Positions 51,486 through 60,413 of a DNA stretch of 64,000 nt are shown here, piece after piece. The notes beneath the pieces are model-generated. The model was not told the DNA's origin, did no database searches, and saw only the letters and a program-made list of their open reading frames with translations. How positions within the stretch are numbered: position 1 is the stretch's first letter; each line of letters opens with the position of its first letter. Origin of the DNA: Sulfitobacter sp. 20_GPM-1509m (lineage in GTDB: Bacteria > Pseudomonadota > Alphaproteobacteria > Rhodobacterales > Rhodobacteraceae); assembly GCF_000620505.1 (NCBI RefSeq), contig NZ_JIBC01000008.1:186001-250000 (forward strand), given 5' to 3'. A program made the position numbers and the translations under genes.

Positions 51486-52682
51486 TTAAGCCAAAGCCGC
51501 CTGTATCGCCTGATCCAGATCGGCAATGATATCGTCCACATGCTCAATGCCCACGGACACACGGACCAGACCCGGCTCGATCCCCATGGCGATCCGCTCT
51601 TGCAAAGGGATGTCCAGAAACGCCATCGTCCCGGGCATCTGGGTGGTGGTGCGGACCCCGCCCAGGCTGGCGGCAAAAGCGCAGAGTTTGAGGTTTTTCA
51701 GGATCTGCACGCCCATTTCCTCGGTGGCGACCTTGAACGACATCATGCAGCCGAAATCACGCAACTGGATCTTTGCCGCCTCATGGTTGGGGTGCGATTC
51801 CAAGCCCGGATAGAACACACGTTCGACCTGGGGATGGGTGTCCAGCCATGCGGCGATCTTGGCGGCGCTCTGGCACTGACGCTCGGCGCGCAGGGCCAGG
51901 GTCTGCGCCCCACGCAACAGCAGCCAGGCATTGAACGGCGAGATGGGCGCGCCCAGTTTGTTCAGCGTGTTCCAGCGGACGTCTTCCAGCCAGTCGGCGG
52001 GCAGGATATCGGATTTCTGCGTGATGACACCACCCACCGCATCGTTGTGGCCGCCGATGAATTTCGTCGCACTTTCCACGACCACGTCAACGCCAAAGTC
52101 ATGCGGACGGCAGATTGCGGGCGAGGCAAAAGTGTTGTCGCAGATCACCACGATGCCATGTTCATGCGCCAGTGCCACCAGCTCGGCCATCGGTGCGACC
52201 TTCATTGTCGGGTTGGCAATCGCCTCGAAATACAGAACCTTGGTTTCGGGGCGGATTGCGGCGCGGACGCGGGCCACATCGGTGCAGTCCACCAGCGTCA
52301 CGTCCAGACCGAAATCACACGCGCGGTGGTCAAAGAATTCATGTGTGCTGGAATAGGTCGTCAGGTCCGCAATCACGTGATCGCCCGCTTTCATCACCCC
52401 GAACAGCGCATGCGAGATCGCGGCCATCCCCGACGCAGTCGCCAGACAGGCCGTGCCGCCCGCCAGCCGGGCGACGTGTTCTTCGAACTGGTATTCCGTC
52501 GGATTGCCACAGCGCGAATAGATGTTCACGTCCTTGCGCGCGCCTTGGGTGATGCGGTCATAGGTATCGCCGCCGTATTCAAAGTTCGCGGACATATACA
52601 GCGGGTAGTTGATGGATTGCGAATGCTCTTCCGGTTCGTAAAAGACTGCGAGGCTGGCAAAGTCGAGTTCGGATTTGTCCAT
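51486..52682 (-). CDS. trans-sulfuration-type PLP enzyme (Cys/Met metabolism family)
   Basis: A 398-residue fold-type I PLP enzyme of the cystathionine gamma-synthase/beta-lyase/methionine gamma-lyase family. The Schiff-base Lys207 lies in ESATKFIGGHND, D182 in VICDNTFASP contacts the pyridine nitrogen, and R57 in IYSRCGNPT contacts phosphate from the partner subunit. Two features are unusual: the active-site loop reads TTYSSTHEFF where YGGT is common, and the C-terminal loop has GGVRTTTQMPGTMA in place of SLGG-VESL-type sequence. It is the last gene of the oxygenase-ABC importer operon, so a special substrate is likely. Confidence 0.88.
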   Translation of the reverse strand: MDKSELDFASLAVFYEPEEHSQSINYPLYMSANFEYGGDTYDRITQGARKDVNIYSRCGNPTEYQFEEHVARLAGGTACLATASGMAAISHALFGVMKAGDHVIADLTTYSSTHEFFDHRACDFGLDVTLVDCTDVARVRAAIRPETKVLYFEAIANPTMKVAPMAELVALAHEHGIVVICDNTFASPAICRPHDFGVDVVVESATKFIGGHNDAVGGVITQKSDILPADWLEDVRWNTLNKLGAPISPFNAWLLLRGAQTLALRAERQCQSAAKIAAWLDTHPQVERVFYPGLESHPNHEAAKIQLRDFGCMMSFKVATEEMGVQILKNLKLCAFAASLGGVRTTTQMPGTMAFLDIPLQERIAMGIEPGLVRVSVGIEHVDDIIADLDQAIQAALA

Positions 52683-52750
52683 CTTGGATACCTTTGTTTG
52701 CTGACACGCGGGGTCAGCGGAAATTGTGGGAGTTTCAGGCCGTCGCAGCG

Positions 52751-53557
52751 TTACAGAACGCGCGACAGAAATTCTCGTGTGCGCGGCGATTGCGGGTTTT
52801 CGATCATCTCTTTGGGATCGCCCTTTTCGACGACCACGCCGTCATCCATGAAAATAAGCTGATCCCCGATTTCGCGGGCAAAGGCGATTTCGTGCGTAAC
52901 GACAACCATGGTCATGCCGCTTTTCGCCAGATCGCGCATGACGTTCAGCACCTCGCCAACCAGCTCGGGGTCCAGCGCCGATGTGGGTTCGTCAAACAAC
53001 AGCGCCTTGGGCTTCATCGCCAGTGCGCGCGCAATCGCCACACGTTGTTGCTGGCCGCCGGATAGTTCGCGCGGATAGCTGGCCGCCTTGTCGCTCAGCC
53101 CCACGCGCGCCAAAAGCGTCAGGGCATCGGCTTCTGCTTCGGCTTTTGGCAACTTGCGCACACGCACCGGCGCTTCGATCAGGTTCTCCATGACCGTCAT
53201 GTGTGAAAACAGGTTGAACGACTGGAACAGCATCCCGATCTCGGCCCGCCGTTGGCAAACCAGCTTGTCCTTCAGCTCGATCAGACGGTCGCCCACCAGA
53301 TCGTAGCCCACAAAATTCCCGTCGATCAGGATGACGCCGCCGCTGAGCTTTTCCAGATGGTTCATGCAGCGCAGGAACGTGCTTTTGCCTGATCCCGACG
53401 GCCCGATGATGCAGGTCACGGACCCTTCGGCCACGTCCACGTCGACACCTTTCAGGACTTCGATCGCGCCAAAACTTTTGCGCACGCCACGTGCAAAGAT
53501 CATCGAGGTTTCGGGCACGTCAAACCGTGCCCTGTTCAGCTTTTGCGCCTCAGACAT
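52751..53557 (-). CDS. amino acid ABC transporter ATPase (GlnQ/HisP type)
   Basis: A 268-residue ABC ATPase with Walker [14 protein letters not shown] near residue 46, a short insertion after the first strand region ([18 protein letters not shown]), the Q-loop in [10 protein letters not shown], the signature LSGGQQQR and Walker [15 protein letters not shown]. The ATG of MSEAQKL lies 8 nt behind GGAG and overlaps the permease stop; an ATG 6 nt earlier is the alternative. Together with the next two genes it makes an importer for an amino-acid-like compound. Confidence 0.92.
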   Translation of the reverse strand: MSEAQKLNRARFDVPETSMIFARGVRKSFGAIEVLKGVDVDVAEGSVTCIIGPSGSGKSTFLRCMNHLEKLSGGVILIDGNFVGYDLVGDRLIELKDKLVCQRRAEIGMLFQSFNLFSHMTVMENLIEAPVRVRKLPKAEAEADALTLLARVGLSDKAASYPRELSGGQQQRVAIARALAMKPKALLFDEPTSALDPELVGEVLNVMRDLAKSGMTMVVVTHEIAFAREIGDQLIFMDDGVVVEKGDPKEMIENPQSPRTREFLSRVL

Positions 53558-54500
53558 CGGCATTGCTCCGGTTTTTGCGGCCAACGATCGCGCGGATCCA
53601 CGTGTCGAACAGCGTCTCGTTGCGCTTGTCGCTGCGTCCGAAATGCCGCTCGAGGAAGTATTGGCCAACGGACATGATGCTGACCACGGCCAGATACCAG
53701 GTCGATACGACGATCAGCAGCGGGATCGTCTCGAACGTGCGGGCATAGATGCTTTGGGCCGAGTAAAACAGATCATCCACGGCGATGAAGGTCACCAGCG
53801 ACGTCATTTTCAACAGGTTGATCGCCTCGTTTCCCGTGGGTGGCACGACAAAGCGCATGGCTTGGGGCAGAGTGATGCGTTTCAGGATCATCCGGTACGG
53901 CATCCCAAGGGCTGTCGCCGCTTCGGCCTGACCGGACGGCACAGATTTGATGCCTGCGCGGATGATTTCGGCCATGTAACCCGCTTCGCACAGCGCCAGC
54001 GCCACAACCGCCGAAAAGAACGGGGTCATAAAGTCGTTGGTGCGCACGGAAAACACCTCGCCCACGAACGGCAGGGTGATCGAGATTTTGCTGACCAGCA
54101 AGGACAGGTTGAACCAGAAAATCAGCTGAATCAAAGCGGGCACGCCGCGAAAGAACCAGACATAGACGCCCGCGAAACCGTTCAGGATTTCACTGCGCGA
54201 CACCCGCATGATCGCGATAATTGTGCCCAGGATCGTGGCCACGACCATGATGATCACAGTCAGCAGCAGCGTGTTGTAAAGTCCGCGCATGATCGAAGGA
54301 TGGAACATATAGCTGCGCGCCACGTCCCATTCAAAGGCCGGATTGACGGCAAATGCGCGGATGATGAAATACATCAACACCAGCACCAGCGCCGTGCCGA
54401 TCCACAGCCCGTACTGCTTTTGCGGCACAACCTTCAGTGACGCCACTGTCTCAGAGGCCGACCGCACCTGTGCATTATTATTTGCGTCATGAGCGCTCAT
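53550..54500 (-). CDS. amino acid ABC transporter permease
   Basis: A 316-residue HisM/GlnP-type permease with a long polar N-terminus (about 30 residues) and a first span near [12 protein letters not shown], which makes it larger than usual; the coupling loop reads [20 protein letters not shown]. Only one permease gene is present, so it should work as a homodimer. It lies between the binding-protein and ATPase genes, overlapping the latter by 8 nt. Confidence 0.92.
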   Translation of the reverse strand: MSAHDANNNAQVRSASETVASLKVVPQKQYGLWIGTALVLVLMYFIIRAFAVNPAFEWDVARSYMFHPSIMRGLYNTLLLTVIIMVVATILGTIIAIMRVSRSEILNGFAGVYVWFFRGVPALIQLIFWFNLSLLVSKISITLPFVGEVFSVRTNDFMTPFFSAVVALALCEAGYMAEIIRAGIKSVPSGQAEAATALGMPYRMILKRITLPQAMRFVVPPTGNEAINLLKMTSLVTFIAVDDLFYSAQSIYARTFETIPLLIVVSTWYLAVVSIMSVGQYFLERHFGRSDKRNETLFDTWIRAIVGRKNRSNADV

Positions 54501-54557
54501 CGGCAGACGTCCTTTGGTGTGTGCAGGGCGCCCGGAACAACCGGACGCCTGTTGTCA

Positions 54558-55415
54558 TCAGTCCTGACGCAGATCGTCCATCGAGCTGACAAGATAGGGT
54601 TCGTTGATCGCATAGGCACCCATGCCAAATTTATCCAGAACGGCCTTGTAAGTGCCGTTTTCAAATACGGCCGCCAGCGCCTCTTGCATCATGTTGGCCG
54701 TGTCTGGGTCATCCTTGGCGATGGCCATGCCCAGTGGCGACACTTCATAGAGTGTCGGCAGAACGACCAGCTTGCCCTTGCTCTCGATCTCGAAAAAGCT
54801 CGAGGCGGTGGCATCGTCCAGACGGGCATCAATGCGACCGGACAGAACGGCCTGCACGATGTCGGTCGATGTGTTGAACACCGATTTCTCGACCACGTCC
54901 AAGCTGTTTGCGGTGCATTCCGCATTCAGTTTTTCAACAAGGAAATCGGCCAGGCTGCCTGCCGACACGCCAACGGACTTGCCGCACAACGGATAGTCGC
55001 CGGAAAATTCCTCGACCTTGGCTGGCAACGTTGATGCGGCGACACCTGCCTTGAGGAACATCACGAAATCAACCTGTTCCAGACGTTCGGGCGTGGCGGA
55101 AAATGTCTCCCATGCGACGCTGAAGCGGCCCGCGGCAAGGCCGGGGATCATCGACGGGAACGGCGTGCGCTGGATTTCCAGTTCGACGTTCATGGCGTCG
55201 GCAACAGCATTGGCCAGCTCGACGATGATACCGGCCTGTTCGCCGTTTTCATCCAGATATTCGAAGGGCGCGTAATCCAGCGTGTTCGCAATCGTCAGCA
55301 CGCCGCTTTCGGCCACATCCGGTGACACCGTGATGTCTGCTGCAGACACGCTGCCTGTGCTCAGCGCAAGCAAGGCGCCCGCGATGGGTGCGATCAGTTT
55401 ATTGGTTTTTTTCAT
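54558..55415 (-). CDS. amino acid-type ABC transporter binding protein
   Basis: A 285-residue family 3 solute-binding protein with signal MKKTNKLIAPIAGALLALST (cleavage after VSAA, about residue 26). The mature protein has ANTLDYAPFEYLDENGEQAG and VELANAVADAMNVE, the usual ligand-site pattern, and two cysteines (PLCGKS, AECTAN) that may form a disulfide. Start chosen at the ATG behind GGAGGGATATC. It follows the oxygenase gene by 55 nt in the same operon. The ligand is unknown; the partner enzymes point to an amino acid- or nucleoside-derived compound. Confidence 0.92.
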   Translation of the reverse strand: MKKTNKLIAPIAGALLALSTGSVSAADITVSPDVAESGVLTIANTLDYAPFEYLDENGEQAGIIVELANAVADAMNVELEIQRTPFPSMIPGLAAGRFSVAWETFSATPERLEQVDFVMFLKAGVAASTLPAKVEEFSGDYPLCGKSVGVSAGSLADFLVEKLNAECTANSLDVVEKSVFNTSTDIVQAVLSGRIDARLDDATASSFFEIESKGKLVVLPTLYEVSPLGMAIAKDDPDTANMMQEALAAVFENGTYKAVLDKFGMGAYAINEPYLVSSMDDLRQD

Positions 55416-55470
55416 GATATCCCTCCAAGTTGGTGTTGGTTGATAAGCCAATAAGTGACACAGCCGCCGG

Positions 55471-56478
55471 CTATGTCGCCTGTTCGGCTGCTTTCTTGCG
55501 GTAATGATAATTCTTGTCGATCCGTTCCATCAGGTAGTCGCGGTAAAGGATCGGCTCGTATTTCTCTTGCCCGTCGGGTCCGATGCAGGGTTGCAGAACC
55601 TTGATCGTCTCATCCATCGAGGGATCGAAGAAGAACGGTTGCGAATACCGTTCGCGGCCAGAACTGTTGATGACCCGGTGCGGGGTGGACACGAACAGAT
55701 CATTGGACCAGCGCGCCAGGATATCGCCCACGTTCATCACAAAGGCCCCCGGAACCGGCGGTGCCGCGACCCAGTCGCCGTTCTTGTTCAACACTTCAAG
55801 CCCGCCCACGTCATCCTGCGCCAACAACGTGATAAACCCATAATCAGTATGCGGAGCGGAGCCGAACAAGCCGTCTTCGGGTGGTTGCGGAGGGTAGTGC
55901 AGAAGACGCAGAAATGTTGTCGGATCTTCAAAATAACGGTTCAGACTGTCGGCGGGCAACCCCAGCGAGATTGCAATCGCGCTGGCCATCTTGCGGCCCA
56001 GCACCGTCATCGCCTCGACATAAGCTTCGATCGTTTCACGAAAGCCCGGCAGCACTTCCGCGTCCGGCCATTGGTTCGGCCCCTGCAACGGCAGGCCCGC
56101 GATGGCACGCGGATCGTCTTCGGCAACCTCGTGCATGAAGAATATGGATTCGCTTTGATTGGGCTTGCTCACTTGCTCGACCGACGACGTCACGATGGTC
56201 GAACCCGCAAACTTCAGGTAGCCGCGAAAATTCTTGTCGATCTGGATCTTGGCTTTTTCGTCCTCGGACAGCGCAAAGAAGCGTTTGCCCATCGCACGCA
56301 CCGCTTCGATCTGACCCGTGGTGATGGGATGGCCGACGACATAAAGGAAACCGGTCGTTTCAAGGTGGCCGCGCATTTCGGCGGCGGTGGCGGCAATGGC
56401 GGCCTCGTCCGTACCGTACAACGCCGATACATCCAGCTTCGGGATTTCAGAAAAATCGCCCCGTTCAGTGCCGTTCAT
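55471..56478 (-). CDS. isopenicillin-N-synthase-like Fe(II) oxygenase
   Basis: A 335-residue non-heme iron oxygenase of the isopenicillin N synthase family, most members of which use 2-oxoglutarate. The N-terminal DIOX_N part (about 10-130) precedes the double-stranded beta-helix with metal ligands H210 and D212 (APHTDYGF) and H267 (TPHRVINS), and the 2-oxoglutarate-binding RxS as R277/S279 (RYSQP). It would hydroxylate or oxidatively demethylate a small molecule. It is the first gene of the leftward importer/PLP-enzyme operon and divergent from the nucleoside hydrolase gene, so it may act on a modified base, nucleoside or amino acid. Confidence 0.9.
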   Translation of the reverse strand: MNGTERGDFSEIPKLDVSALYGTDEAAIAATAAEMRGHLETTGFLYVVGHPITTGQIEAVRAMGKRFFALSEDEKAKIQIDKNFRGYLKFAGSTIVTSSVEQVSKPNQSESIFFMHEVAEDDPRAIAGLPLQGPNQWPDAEVLPGFRETIEAYVEAMTVLGRKMASAIAISLGLPADSLNRYFEDPTTFLRLLHYPPQPPEDGLFGSAPHTDYGFITLLAQDDVGGLEVLNKNGDWVAAPPVPGAFVMNVGDILARWSNDLFVSTPHRVINSSGRERYSQPFFFDPSMDETIKVLQPCIGPDGQEKYEPILYRDYLMERIDKNYHYRKKAAEQAT

Positions 56479-56513
56479 TTCAGTCTCCCGTTCTTGTCGA
56501 TCTTGCCATCTAC

Positions 56514-56527
56514 ATACAGTACTGTAT
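56514..56527. promoter_or_regulatory. perfect 14-bp palindrome in the divergent promoter
   Basis: ATACAGTACTGTAT lies between the oxygenase gene (ATG at 56478) and the nucleoside hydrolase gene (ATG at 56587). A perfect AT-rich 14-mer in such a GC-rich genome, in a 108-bp divergent gap, is a strong operator candidate, most likely for the TetR-type regulator encoded downstream of the hydrolase. Confidence 0.65.
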
Positions 56528-56586
56528 TGTATTCATGAAGCGCAAAAAACAGCAATAGTTTTTTGCCACAAAGGAAGGTCACGCGG

Positions 56587-57531
56587 ATGAGTGCGCGCAA
56601 AATCATTATAGATACCGATCCAGGGCATGATGATGCCTTTGCAATCCTGTTCGCTCTGGGATCACCCGAAGAACTGGAGGTTGTGGGCATTACCACCGTT
56701 GCAGGCAACGTCCCCCTGCCTTTGACTTCTCTGAACGCGCTGAAGGTTGTCGAGTTGGCAAAACGCACCGATGTCCCGGTCTATGCGGGCTGCGCGGCTC
56801 CGATGGTACGCAAGTTGCTGACCGCCGAACATATCCACGGTGACACCGGGATCGACGGGGCCGATCTGCCGCACCCTGTCACCCCCTTGCAGAATGAACA
56901 TGCGGTCAACTTCATTGTGCGCACACTGTTGGAAGCGCCCGAGGGCGAGATCACGATTTGCACCCTTGGCCCCATGACCAATGTCGCAATGGCGATGACG
57001 ATGGAGCCGCGTATCATCCCGCGCATCCGCGAGGTCGTCCTGATGGGTGGCGGCTTTTTCGAGGGGGGCAACACCACGCCCGCCGCCGAATTCAACATCT
57101 TCGTCGACCCACATGCCGCGCACAAAGTGTTCGCATCCGGCGTTCCGGTCACAATGGCGGGCATTGATTGCACCTATACCGCACAGATGACGCCGGAATG
57201 GCTGCAAAAGCTGCGCAAAACCGGCAGCCACGCCGCCGTTCAAGCCGCCAATCTGGCCGATTTCTTCCGCCAGTACGGGTCGCATAAATTCCCGACCGAA
57301 GCGCGCCCGATCCATGATGCCTGTGTCACCGGTTATCTTCTGGCGCCCGAGATCTACGAACAGCGCATGTGCCACGTCACAGTTGATATATCCTCGCCCG
57401 TGACCATTGGCATGACCGTTGTCGACTGGTGGGGTGTTACCGGCAACGACAAGAACTGCAATGTTCTGCGGCGGGTCGATGCGGATGCATTCTTTGCCCT
57501 GATGCTGGAACGTATCGGGTCGCTGCCGTGA
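56587..57531 (+). CDS. nucleoside hydrolase
   Basis: A 314-residue inosine/uridine-preferring nucleoside hydrolase-type enzyme, splitting nucleosides into base and ribose. The calcium and ribose site DTDPGHDDAFAI is at residues 9-20, VTTVAGN near 40, and the late metal aspartate in the region IHDACVTGYLL; the histidine that protonates purine leaving groups in some members is not clear. Start at the ATG of MSARK behind AAGGAAGG. It is divergent from the oxygenase gene and followed by a TetR-type regulator gene 67 nt downstream. Confidence 0.92.
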   Translation: MSARKIIIDTDPGHDDAFAILFALGSPEELEVVGITTVAGNVPLPLTSLNALKVVELAKRTDVPVYAGCAAPMVRKLLTAEHIHGDTGIDGADLPHPVTPLQNEHAVNFIVRTLLEAPEGEITICTLGPMTNVAMAMTMEPRIIPRIREVVLMGGGFFEGGNTTPAAEFNIFVDPHAAHKVFASGVPVTMAGIDCTYTAQMTPEWLQKLRKTGSHAAVQAANLADFFRQYGSHKFPTEARPIHDACVTGYLLAPEIYEQRMCHVTVDISSPVTIGMTVVDWWGVTGNDKNCNVLRRVDADAFFALMLERIGSLP

Positions 57532-57598
57532 CCGGTCTCTGGACATAGACTGGCAAACATGACAGCTTTTGCCGCGACCTTCGGGCGTGGAAATCACA

Positions 57599-58243
57599 AT
57601 GAAAGCAAGGCCCTGTTGGCACGTGAGTGAACCTGTAAAAACAGACAAGCCCACCAGGGTCCCCCGCAAGAACCTGTCACGCGATGCCTGGGTTGCGGCG
57701 GCACGAAAGGTGCTGGAGAAACGCGGCATTGCCGAGGTCAAGATCGACGGACTTGCCCGGAAACTGAAGGTCACCCGCGGCAGTTTCTATTTCCACTTCA
57801 AAAGCTTGAAGGACCTGCACGAAGAGCTTTTGAACGAATGGCGCCGCGCCAACTGTGCCCCGTTCCATGCCCTGAGCGAGGCAAACTATGACGATGGCCT
57901 GCAACTGTTCACCGACATCGTGCATGTCTGGGTGGACGAAGCCCCGTTCAGCCCCGCGCTTGATCTGGCCACCCGCGACTGGTCGCGCACCTCGAAAGCA
58001 TTGGCAGGCGAGGTCGAGGAGAACGACAATCTGCGCATGGAGCTTCTGACGCAGGCGTTTCAGAAAATGGGCTATGATCAGGATGAAAGCATTGTGCGCG
58101 CGCGCATCACCTATTTTCACCAGATTGGCCAATACGCGCTGTCGTTCAAGGAACCCCGCGACATCCGCGAACAATACCAGCCCCTGTTCGGCTCCGTCCT
58201 TTTGGGTCCGCTGGTGCGCGATCCGAACCTGAAAAAACGCTAG
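57599..58243 (+). CDS. TetR-family transcriptional regulator
   Basis: A regulator of about 214 residues with an N-terminal TetR helix-turn-helix (AARKVLEKRGIAEVKIDGLARKL region, core IDGLARKLKVTRGSFYFHFKS) and a helical ligand domain. The exact start is uncertain: the ATG used here has no good ribosome site and a GTG at 57623 is a reasonable alternative. It follows the nucleoside hydrolase gene in the same direction. By position it should control the divergent hydrolase and oxygenase-transporter operons through the palindrome at 56514. Confidence 0.88.
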   Translation: MKARPCWHVSEPVKTDKPTRVPRKNLSRDAWVAAARKVLEKRGIAEVKIDGLARKLKVTRGSFYFHFKSLKDLHEELLNEWRRANCAPFHALSEANYDDGLQLFTDIVHVWVDEAPFSPALDLATRDWSRTSKALAGEVEENDNLRMELLTQAFQKMGYDQDESIVRARITYFHQIGQYALSFKEPRDIREQYQPLFGSVLLGPLVRDPNLKKR

Positions 58244-58356
58244 GTGTTCGACCCTGACATCCGGTGAAACGGGTTGACGCTGAGGACCAGATTCTGAGAG
58301 CCGTCCTGCACCCGATGATCCACATCGACTGTGTCACACCGGGATGCAAGTCGTTG

Positions 58357-59868
58357 TCAGACCTTCTGGCTGCGACCAGCCATAGTTTGTCGCGTTCCCT
58401 GATAGATGAACCAGCCGATGATCATGAAGGTGATGACCATGATCACACCCGAGATGGGCCGTGTGATGAAGGTCGAGACCTCTCCGTTTGCCACCACAAG
58501 AGCCCGACGAAAGTTTTCTTCCATCATTGGTCCAAGGACAAACCCAAGCAACAAGGGCGCGACTTCGAAATTCAACGCTTTCATGCCCCATCCCAGAAAG
58601 CCGAACCCGAGCAAGACAAACAGGTCCATCACCTGATAGTTCACGCTGTAAATGCCGATGCAGACAAAGGCGACGATTACCGGGAAAAGCAGGTTGTAGG
58701 GGATCGACAGAATGCGCACCCAAAGCCCGATCAAAGGCAGATTGAGGATCAAGAGAAAGATGTTGCCGATGATAAAGCTGACAACCAGCCCCCAGAAGAG
58801 ATCTGGGGAATCTGTGATAACGCTTGGCCCGGGCAAAATGCCATGCACCATCATCACACCCAACATGATTGCCATAACCGGATCGCCGGGAATCCCGAGG
58901 CTGAGCGTCGGGATAAAGGCCGCTTGCACGGCAGCATTGTTCGCAGCCTCTGGCGCTGCGACCCCTTCGATTGCACCCTTCCCGAATTCCTCTGGATGAC
59001 GGCTTAACTTTTTCTCAGCTGCATAAGAGATGAACGTGGCCACGACGCCGCCTGTGCCGGGCAACGCGCCAAAGAACGCACCAATGCTGGATCCGCGCAA
59101 CATCGGCATACCCGACTTGCGCCATTGGTCGCGCGACGGCAGCATAGACCTGAACGATATATCCTTTGAGCTGACGCTACTTTTTACCGTGCGCCCCGCA
59201 TTTGCGATGATTTCCGGCAAGCCGAACAGCCCGATGGCCACAGCAACCAAAGGCAGCCCGTCGTAAAATTCCGTAACGCCAAAGGTAAATCGAGCGGCTC
59301 CGCTGTTCAAATCAAGGCCGACCAACCCAAGCGCGAGGCCCAAGGTCACAGCGGCAAGCGAACGGACCGATTTGCCGGACCCAACCAATGATGCTGCGAT
59401 CAGACCAAGGAACATCAGCGAGAAATATTCCTGCGGACCAAATTGCAACGCCACGCGCGCAAGAGGGGCAGAGAACAACGACAAAAGAACAACGCCGAAC
59501 AACGACCCGACGCAGGATGCGATGGCTGTTATGAACAACGCAACGCCGGCCTGTCCCTTTTGCGCCATAGGATAGCCGTCCAGACCGGTCACCGCGCTTG
59601 TCGCAGTGCCGGGCAGGTTCAGCAAGATTGACGCCGTCGAGCCGCCGTAAGCTGCGCCATAGTAGATACCCGCCAGCATGATCAGTGCAAAGTTGGGCTC
59701 GACATGAAAGGTGATCGGCAAAAGCATGGCAAGCGTCGCCATGGTTCCGATGCCCGGCAGCACACCAACAAGCGTCCCCAGCGTGACGCCCAAAAGACAA
59801 TACCCTAGCCCGCCAAGCGACGCTGCGACGCCAAAGCCCAAGGAGAGGTTGCTGAAAAGATCACCCAT
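58357..59868 (-). CDS. tctA: tripartite tricarboxylate transporter large membrane subunit
   Basis: A 503-residue very hydrophobic protein with 11-12 spans, of the TctA family. The repeated signature is clear: GTLVGVLPGIGTMATLAMLLP near residue 30 (core GVLPGIG), YYGAAYGGSTASILLNLPG near 70 and GALPGTGGVVATFISYA near 265. It imports a carboxylate with TctB and a periplasmic TctC, driven by an ion gradient. It overlaps tctB by one base. No tctC gene is found beside it. The operon leader genes upstream are SDRs and acyl-CoA dehydrogenases, so the imported acid probably feeds them. Confidence 0.94.
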   Translation of the reverse strand: MGDLFSNLSLGFGVAASLGGLGYCLLGVTLGTLVGVLPGIGTMATLAMLLPITFHVEPNFALIMLAGIYYGAAYGGSTASILLNLPGTATSAVTGLDGYPMAQKGQAGVALFITAIASCVGSLFGVVLLSLFSAPLARVALQFGPQEYFSLMFLGLIAASLVGSGKSVRSLAAVTLGLALGLVGLDLNSGAARFTFGVTEFYDGLPLVAVAIGLFGLPEIIANAGRTVKSSVSSKDISFRSMLPSRDQWRKSGMPMLRGSSIGAFFGALPGTGGVVATFISYAAEKKLSRHPEEFGKGAIEGVAAPEAANNAAVQAAFIPTLSLGIPGDPVMAIMLGVMMVHGILPGPSVITDSPDLFWGLVVSFIIGNIFLLILNLPLIGLWVRILSIPYNLLFPVIVAFVCIGIYSVNYQVMDLFVLLGFGFLGWGMKALNFEVAPLLLGFVLGPMMEENFRRALVVANGEVSTFITRPISGVIMVITFMIIGWFIYQGTRQTMAGRSQKV

Positions 59869-60329
59869 TATCCGAATGCCTTGATCTGAAGCCCGAGGGC
59901 AAAACTAAAGATAAACCAGCACACCGCCGCCGTTCCAAAGGCAAGGATCACGGCGACGCCAAGCTTTGTGTTGCGATTGGCAAGTGCAGACAGAAAAACC
60001 GCGACCGTCACGGATGGCACGAGGCCAACCCGTTCAATCATCAGCGCGAACGCAAGAAAGGCCGCCGTGACCAGAAAAACTCCGCGCCGGTCGGCAATGG
60101 GCGGCGGTAGACTGTCGTCATTCTGGGGTTCGGGTTTCGACAACAGGATCAAGCCCGCACCCAGCAGGCACATCAAGACCGCCAGAAGCATTGGGAAATA
60201 TCCCGGCCCCATGCTGCGCATTGTCCCAAGCCGATAGCCCACGGCCTCTACAAGGATGAACGCCCCTAGACCAGCCGTGACAAGTCCCGCAATCAAGTCT
60301 TCTCTTCTGTCTATGAGCGACTTCAACAT
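59868..60329 (-). CDS. tctB: tripartite tricarboxylate transporter small membrane subunit
   Basis: A 153-residue protein with four hydrophobic spans and the TctB pattern (GPGYFPMLLAVLMCLLG near residue 40). The start is the ATG of MLKSLID behind GGGGAGGGC. It lies 84 nt downstream of the two-domain SDR gene and immediately upstream of tctA. It should form the membrane part of a tripartite carboxylate importer with TctA. Confidence 0.9.
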   Translation of the reverse strand: MLKSLIDRREDLIAGLVTAGLGAFILVEAVGYRLGTMRSMGPGYFPMLLAVLMCLLGAGLILLSKPEPQNDDSLPPPIADRRGVFLVTAAFLAFALMIERVGLVPSVTVAVFLSALANRNTKLGVAVILAFGTAAVCWFIFSFALGLQIKAFG

Positions 60330-60413
60330 ATGCCCTCCCCGACCCGTAGGTCGCTTGTTTGTATCTGCACTGCACCAGCTCTCCCCGCACGGCAGCATGA
60401 ACCCAGTGTTGTC

